NCBI RefSeq assembly: GCF_025244905.1
Contig: NZ_CP104285.1
Span: forward strand, 1,364,001 to 1,428,000
Direction: 5' to 3'
Source of the DNA: Enterobacter mori
Lineage (GTDB): Bacteria > Pseudomonadota > Gammaproteobacteria > Enterobacterales > Enterobacteriaceae
DNA length: 64,000 nucleotides
Below are positions 59,629-64,000 of the stretch, piece by piece. Numbering within the stretch: the stretch's first letter is position 1; each line of letters starts with the position of its first letter. The notes below the pieces were generated by a model, which did not search any database, was not told the origin of the DNA, and worked only from the letters and a program-made list of their open reading frames with translations. A program made the translations under genes and the position numbers.

Positions 59629-61196
59629 CGGACCACAGCCACGATAGCTGGAAGCCCGCCAGCAACCCGTGGGCGGTGGCCATTGTCGTCACCCTCGCGG
59701 TGTTTATGGAAATTCTGGATACCACCATCGTTAACGTGGCGCTGCCGCACGTGGCGGGTTCGCTCTCGGCCAGCTATGACGAATCCACCTGGGTGTTAAC
59801 CAGCTACCTGGTGGCGAACGGCATCGTGCTGCCCATCTCTGCCTTCCTCAGCCGCCTGTTTGGTCGCAAGCAGTTCTTCTTAATCTGCATCGTGATGTTC
59901 ACCATCTGCTCGTTTCTGTGCGGCATCGCCACCGAGCTGTGGCAGATCATCCTGTTCCGCGTGATGCAGGGCTTCTTTGGCGGCGGGCTGCAGCCCACGC
60001 AGCAGTCCGTGCTGCTCGACTACTTCAAACCGGAGGACAGGGGCAAGGCCTTTGGTCTGTCGTCCATTGCCATCATCGTTGCGCCGGTGCTTGGCCCGAC
60101 GCTGGGCGGCTGGATCACCGATAACTACTCCTGGCGCTGGGTGTTCTTTATCAACATTCCGGTGGGGATTGTGACGGTGCTGGCGATCTACCAGCTGCTG
60201 GAAGATCCGCCGTGGGAGAGCAAATCAAAAGGGAAGCTGACCGTCGACTGGACGGGGATCGGCCTGATCGCTCTCGGCCTGGGCTGCCTGCAGGTGATGC
60301 TCGACCGGGGCGAGGATGATGACTGGTTCTACTCGAACTTTATCCGCACCTTCGCGGTGCTGACGCTTATCGGCATTATCGGTGCTATTTACTGGCTGCT
60401 GTATGCCAAAAAGCCGGTGGTGGATCTGCACTGCATGAAGGACCGCAACTTCGCGACGTCCAGCCTGCTGATGGCGGGGATGGCGATGATCCTCTACGGC
60501 AGCTCGGTGGTGATCCCGCAGCTGGCCCAGCAGGATCTGGGCTATACCGCCACCTGGTCCGGGCTGGTGCTGTCGCCCGGCGCGGTGTTGATTGTGTTAA
60601 CCATCCCGCTGGTGCTGAAGCTGATGCCGGTGGTGCAGACGCGCTGGATCATCGCTTTTGGCTTTTCCTGCCTGGCGGTGTCGTTCTTCTGGTCGCGCAC
60701 GCTGACGCCGGATATCGATTTCGAAACGCTGGTGCTGTTCCGCAGCGCGCAGTCGATAGGGCTGGGGTTCCTGTTTGTGCCGCTGACCACCATTGCCTTT
60801 ATCTCGATACCGAGGCGGCTCAACGCCGACGCGGCGGCGCTGTTTACCATGTTCCGCAACGTGGCCGGTTCGATTGGGATTTCGCTCTCGACGGCAGCGA
60901 TCACCGAACGCGCGCAGGCGCACAGCGCCCATCTGGCGTACCACGCCTCGCCGTTTAACGAACAGTTCCAGCTGGCGATTCGCGAAAGCGCGCAGGCGAT
61001 TCAAAACTTCACCACCCAGGTGGGCGACCCTACGGGAATTGCCACCGGGCGCATGTACCAGACCATGATCGAGCAGTCGCGCTTTTTGGCCTACATCGAC
61101 GTTTTCACCCTCCTGAGCGCGGTGGCCTTTTTACTGATTCCGTTTTGTTTGTTGCTCTCGCCGGTTAAGAGCGAGGGGAGTGCAGGAGCACATTGA
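59625..61196 (+). CDS. EmrB-like DHA2 family drug efflux MFS transporter
   Basis: 523 aa with about 14 hydrophobic segments. Motif C-like DTTIVNVALPHVAGSLSAS, WVLTSYLVANGIVLP, loop motif FLSRLFGRKQFFL and FRVMQGFFGGGLQPTQQ are DHA2/EmrB features. Proton-driven export of drugs or other amphipathic molecules through the adaptor and outer-membrane channel. It overlaps the following gene by one base (TGATG). Confidence 0.94.
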   Translation: MTDHSHDSWKPASNPWAVAIVVTLAVFMEILDTTIVNVALPHVAGSLSASYDESTWVLTSYLVANGIVLPISAFLSRLFGRKQFFLICIVMFTICSFLCGIATELWQIILFRVMQGFFGGGLQPTQQSVLLDYFKPEDRGKAFGLSSIAIIVAPVLGPTLGGWITDNYSWRWVFFINIPVGIVTVLAIYQLLEDPPWESKSKGKLTVDWTGIGLIALGLGCLQVMLDRGEDDDWFYSNFIRTFAVLTLIGIIGAIYWLLYAKKPVVDLHCMKDRNFATSSLLMAGMAMILYGSSVVIPQLAQQDLGYTATWSGLVLSPGAVLIVLTIPLVLKLMPVVQTRWIIAFGFSCLAVSFFWSRTLTPDIDFETLVLFRSAQSIGLGFLFVPLTTIAFISIPRRLNADAAALFTMFRNVAGSIGISLSTAAITERAQAHSAHLAYHASPFNEQFQLAIRESAQAIQNFTTQVGDPTGIATGRMYQTMIEQSRFLAYIDVFTLLSAVAFLLIPFCLLLSPVKSEGSAGAH

Positions 61197-62719
61197 TGAT
61201 ACACAGACGTTTACACCCTCTGATGATAATGATGCTGCTGGTGGGCTGTGCCGTCGGGCCGGACTATCAGCCGCCCGCGCCGCCTGCCGTTACGCACTGG
61301 AACGACAAGGGCGACAGCGGGGTGAAATCGCAAACCACTTCCGTCGCGACCAACCCGCGCTGGTGGAAGACCTTCGGCTCGGCGCAGCTCGACAGTCTGG
61401 TTGAACGCGCCATCGCGGGAAACCTGACGCTGCAGCAAACGGTGCTGCGCATTGCCGGGGCGCGTGAACAGATTAATCAGGCGGGCGGCGCGTTTTATCC
61501 ATCGGTCAACGGTAATCTGCAGGCGACGCGCCAGCAGCTCGGATTGGAAGGCGAGCTGAAATCCCACGGCGTGTACGACCAGTTGGATAACGTCGATCCT
61601 GAACTCAGAGGCGCGCTGGGGCCGCTGACGCAGCCGATCAATCTCTACCAGGGCAGCTTCGACGCCCAGTGGGAAATCGACCTGTGGGGCAAGGTGCGGC
61701 GTCAGGTGGAGGCGGCGGAGGCGCAGCAAAAAGCCGCTATCGAGCAGCGTAACGACGCGCTCGTGTCGCTGGAAGCCGAAGTGGCGCGGGCGTGGCTCCA
61801 GCTGCGCGGGGCGCAGAGCATTATCGCCACGCTGAACACCCAGATTGAGAGCGCGCAGCAGACGCTGGATCTGACCGAAAGCCGCCAGCGCGGCGGGCTG
61901 TCTCCGCAGATGGATGTGGAAAACGCCCGGGCGCAGTTAGGCAACCTTGAAGCGCAGCTTCCGCAATATCAGGCGCAGGAGCGGCAGGCGATGAACGGCC
62001 TGGCGATCCTGCTCGGCAAGCCGCCGGGGGCGCTGGATGCGGAATTGCAAAGCGTGCAGCCGATGCCTGCCCTGCCGGATATTGTGCAAACGGGCATTCC
62101 GTCGACGCTGGCGCGACGCCGTCCGGACGTGCGCGAAGCGGAGGCGAACCTCCACGCCGCGACGGCGCAAATCGGCGTCTCGGTGGCGGAGCTGTTCCCG
62201 AGCTTTACGCTCTCCGGCCAGTTTGGCCTGCGCAACAGCGAAACTAACTGGCTGACCGACTGGAGCAGCCACTTCTACAGCTTTGGCCCGCAGGTCTCCA
62301 TTCCCATCTTCCAGGGCGGTCGGCTGGTTTCCAGCGTCAAGGTGGCGCGCGCGCAGCAGGGGGCGGCGGTGCTGGACTATCGCCAGACGGTGCTGACCGC
62401 GCTCGGGGATGTGGAAAACGCGCTGGTGAGCTATCGCACCGACCAGCAGCGCGAAGCGGGTCTGGCGAAAACTATCGACGCGCTGCAAAACGCGTTCGAC
62501 CTGGCAAGCGACAGCTACCGGCAGGGGATCGCCAGCTTTATCGACGTGCTGGACGCCCAGCGGCAGCTGGCGCAGGCCCAGCAGCAGCGCGCGCAGGCGC
62601 AGGTGCAAAGCGCCCTCGACCTGGTGGCGCTCTACAAGGCGCTCGGCGGCGGCTGGGAGCCGTATCAGCAGGTGCAATTACCGGACTACAACGTCTTTGG
62701 CGATGCCCCGCGCGGATAG
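61196..62719 (+). CDS. Outer membrane efflux lipoprotein (NodT/OprM family)
   Basis: 507 aa from ATG at 61196 with AGGAG before it. Lipobox LLVGC (Cys near residue 19), CAVGPDYQPPAPPAV, two outer-membrane efflux domains with long helical repeats (KAAIEQRNDALVSLEAEVARAWLQL; QREAGLAKTIDALQNAFDLASDSYRQG). TolC-like channel that completes the tripartite pump. A TTG one codon earlier would also be in frame but is unlikely. Confidence 0.94.
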   Translation: MIHRRLHPLMIMMLLVGCAVGPDYQPPAPPAVTHWNDKGDSGVKSQTTSVATNPRWWKTFGSAQLDSLVERAIAGNLTLQQTVLRIAGAREQINQAGGAFYPSVNGNLQATRQQLGLEGELKSHGVYDQLDNVDPELRGALGPLTQPINLYQGSFDAQWEIDLWGKVRRQVEAAEAQQKAAIEQRNDALVSLEAEVARAWLQLRGAQSIIATLNTQIESAQQTLDLTESRQRGGLSPQMDVENARAQLGNLEAQLPQYQAQERQAMNGLAILLGKPPGALDAELQSVQPMPALPDIVQTGIPSTLARRRPDVREAEANLHAATAQIGVSVAELFPSFTLSGQFGLRNSETNWLTDWSSHFYSFGPQVSIPIFQGGRLVSSVKVARAQQGAAVLDYRQTVLTALGDVENALVSYRTDQQREAGLAKTIDALQNAFDLASDSYRQGIASFIDVLDAQRQLAQAQQQRAQAQVQSALDLVALYKALGGGWEPYQQVQLPDYNVFGDAPRG

Positions 62720-62821
62720 ATTCAGAGGATTGGGCAAGAAACGGACAGGAACGCCACATTCGCGATGGTTGAGGGGCGGGTATAACTATCGGGTACCCAA
62801 TCGACATGCGAGGAATAACTT

Positions 62822-63862
62822 ATGCGTTATCAAAAACTGGGCAACACCGGACTGTTTGTTTCTGAACTGTGCCTCGGCACCATGACCTTCGGCGGTGAAG
62901 ACGGCATGTGGGGCAAGATTGGTCAGCTTAAGCAAAACGAAGCCGAGCAGCTGGTGGGCCGCGCGCTGGACGCGGGCATCAACTTTATCGATACCGCCGA
63001 CGTCTATTCGGAAGGGCGCTCGGAGGCGATCCTCGGGCAGGCGCTGAAAAACCTCAACGTCCCGCGCGAAAATGTGGTGGTTGCCACCAAGGTGTTCGGC
63101 GAAACGGGCAGCGCCGGTGTGAACTCGCGCGGCAGCTCGCGCTATCACATCATCAGCAGCGTGAAGGAGAGCCTGCGCCGCCTGCAGCTCGATCATATCG
63201 ATCTCTACCAGCTTCACGGCTTTGACCCGGCAACACCCGTTGAAGAGACGCTCTACGCGCTGGATAACCTGGTGCAGCACGGCCACGTGCGCTACATCGG
63301 CGTTTCTAACTGGGCGGCGTGGCAGATAGCCAAAGCGTTGGGTATTTCCGAGCGGCTGGGGCTGGTGCGTTTTGCGTCATTGCAGGCGTATTACACCATC
63401 GCCGGGCGCGATCTGGAGCGTGAACTGGTGCCGATGATGCAGAGCGAAGGCGTTGGGCTGATGGTCTGGAGCCCGCTGGCGGGCGGCCTGCTGAGCGGAA
63501 AATATGGCCGCGACGGGACGAGCGAAACCGGTGGCCGCCGTCTGGCGTTCGACTTCCCGCCGGTAGATAAAGATCGCGCCTTCGACTGCGTGGACGTGAT
63601 GCGCGTGATTGCCGAGAGCAAGGGCGTCTCCGTCGCGCAAATCGCGCTGGCCTGGCTGCTGCATCAAAAGGCCGTGACCAGCGTGATTATCGGTGCCAAA
63701 CGCGTCGATCAGCTGGATGACAATATTGCCGCGACCGGGATCCGCTTAAGCGAAGACGAGCTTAAACAGCTGGATGCCGTCAGCGCACTGCCGCGGGAAT
63801 ATCCCGGCTGGATGCTGGAGCGGCAGGGGGAATATCGTCGCAACCAGCTTGCGCAACAGTAA
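62822..63862 (+). CDS. Aldo/keto reductase
   Basis: 346 aa. NADPH-dependent TIM-barrel oxidoreductase. Catalytic tetrad: Asp and Tyr in FIDTADVYSEGRSE (about residues 59-64), Lys in VVATKVFGE, His in YQLHGFDP. The C-terminal cofactor loop VIIGAKRVDQLDDNIAA is conserved. Physiological substrate not inferable. Separate from the efflux operon by 102 bp; Shine-Dalgarno GAGGAAT. Confidence 0.92.
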   Translation: MRYQKLGNTGLFVSELCLGTMTFGGEDGMWGKIGQLKQNEAEQLVGRALDAGINFIDTADVYSEGRSEAILGQALKNLNVPRENVVVATKVFGETGSAGVNSRGSSRYHIISSVKESLRRLQLDHIDLYQLHGFDPATPVEETLYALDNLVQHGHVRYIGVSNWAAWQIAKALGISERLGLVRFASLQAYYTIAGRDLERELVPMMQSEGVGLMVWSPLAGGLLSGKYGRDGTSETGGRRLAFDFPPVDKDRAFDCVDVMRVIAESKGVSVAQIALAWLLHQKAVTSVIIGAKRVDQLDDNIAATGIRLSEDELKQLDAVSALPREYPGWMLERQGEYRRNQLAQQ

Positions 63863-63922
63863 CCTTCCTTTCCCGTGGTAGCGCATAGCGATTTACCGGA
63901 TAGCGGGTTTTGCTAGTTTACC

Positions 63923-63947
63923 GCCCCTGAGCCTGAAGGCCAGGGGC
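63923..63947 (+). other. Hairpin after the aldo/keto reductase
   Basis: GCCCCTGAGCCTGAAGGCCAGGGGC forms a stem CCCCTG...CAGGGG (with GCC/GGC inside), 60 bp after the stop. No T-run follows, so its role is open; the window ends soon after. Confidence 0.4.
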
Positions 63948-64000
63948 ATCTCTTCGGGGGGGCTGGCTCACCTGTATGGCAGCCGGACAGCAGAAAGAGG

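Overview
The window is a contiguous piece of an enterobacterial chromosome. Gene order and protein similarity follow the E. coli modC-to-ybiR segment (modC, ybhA, pgl, ybhC, ybhB, bioA/bioBFCD, uvrB, ybhK, moaABCDE, ybhL to ybhS, ybhF, ybhG, cecR, rhlE, dinG, ybiB, ybiJ, ybiI, mcbA, rlmF, ybiO, glnHPQ, dps, rhtA, ompX, opgE, mntS, mntR, ybiR). Several insertions set it apart from E. coli: a complete hut operon, an orphan ABC ATPase after bioD, a chaperone-usher fimbrial operon after dinG and a tripartite efflux operon after ybiR. This pattern, with ERIC, BIME/REP and other dispersed repeats, suggests Enterobacter or a close relative (inference; no rRNA is present).

Layout. 1-2362: end of modC, ybhA, pgl. 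2334-3025: a compact locus that looks like a TisB/IstR type I toxin-antitoxin system, made of a near-consensus LexA box, a 29-codon hydrophobic toxin gene, and a divergent sRNA of about 73 nt whose 5' end is complementary (22 of 23) to the toxin mRNA leader. An ERIC element lies inside that leader. 3033-10786: ybhC and hutIGC-hutUH (histidine to glutamate) with two HutC operators and Nac/CRP-like sites. 10871-16398: ybhB and the divergent biotin genes around a BirA operator. 16361-19851: orphan ABC ATPase and SOS-controlled uvrB. 19913-23875: ybhK and the molybdopterin operon moaABCDE behind a ModE-like palindrome and a Moco riboswitch. 23940-33890: membrane and envelope genes (ybhL, ybhN-clsB-ybhP, ybhQ) and the CecR-controlled YbhGFSR efflux system. 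34065-37722: RhlE helicase and SOS helicase DinG.

37709-43081: five-gene chaperone-usher fimbrial operon on the minus strand, its last gene overlapping the end of dinG. 43339-49029: ybiB, two small DUF1471 stress proteins flanking ybiI, rRNA methyltransferase rlmF and the MscS-type channel ybiO. 49155-51541: glnHPQ with a sigma54 promoter and paired NtrC sites. 51732-58432: dps, rhtA, ompX, opgE, the manganese pair mntS/mntR, and ybiR. 58534-62719: membrane-fusion protein, DHA2-type MFS pump and outer-membrane lipoprotein. 62822-63862: aldo/keto reductase.

The most noteworthy item is the TisB/IstR-like locus, in a different place from the E. coli K-12 tisB locus (between ivbL and emrD). With uvrB and dinG it gives three LexA-type boxes in the window. 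Family comparisons are from memory; no database search was run.
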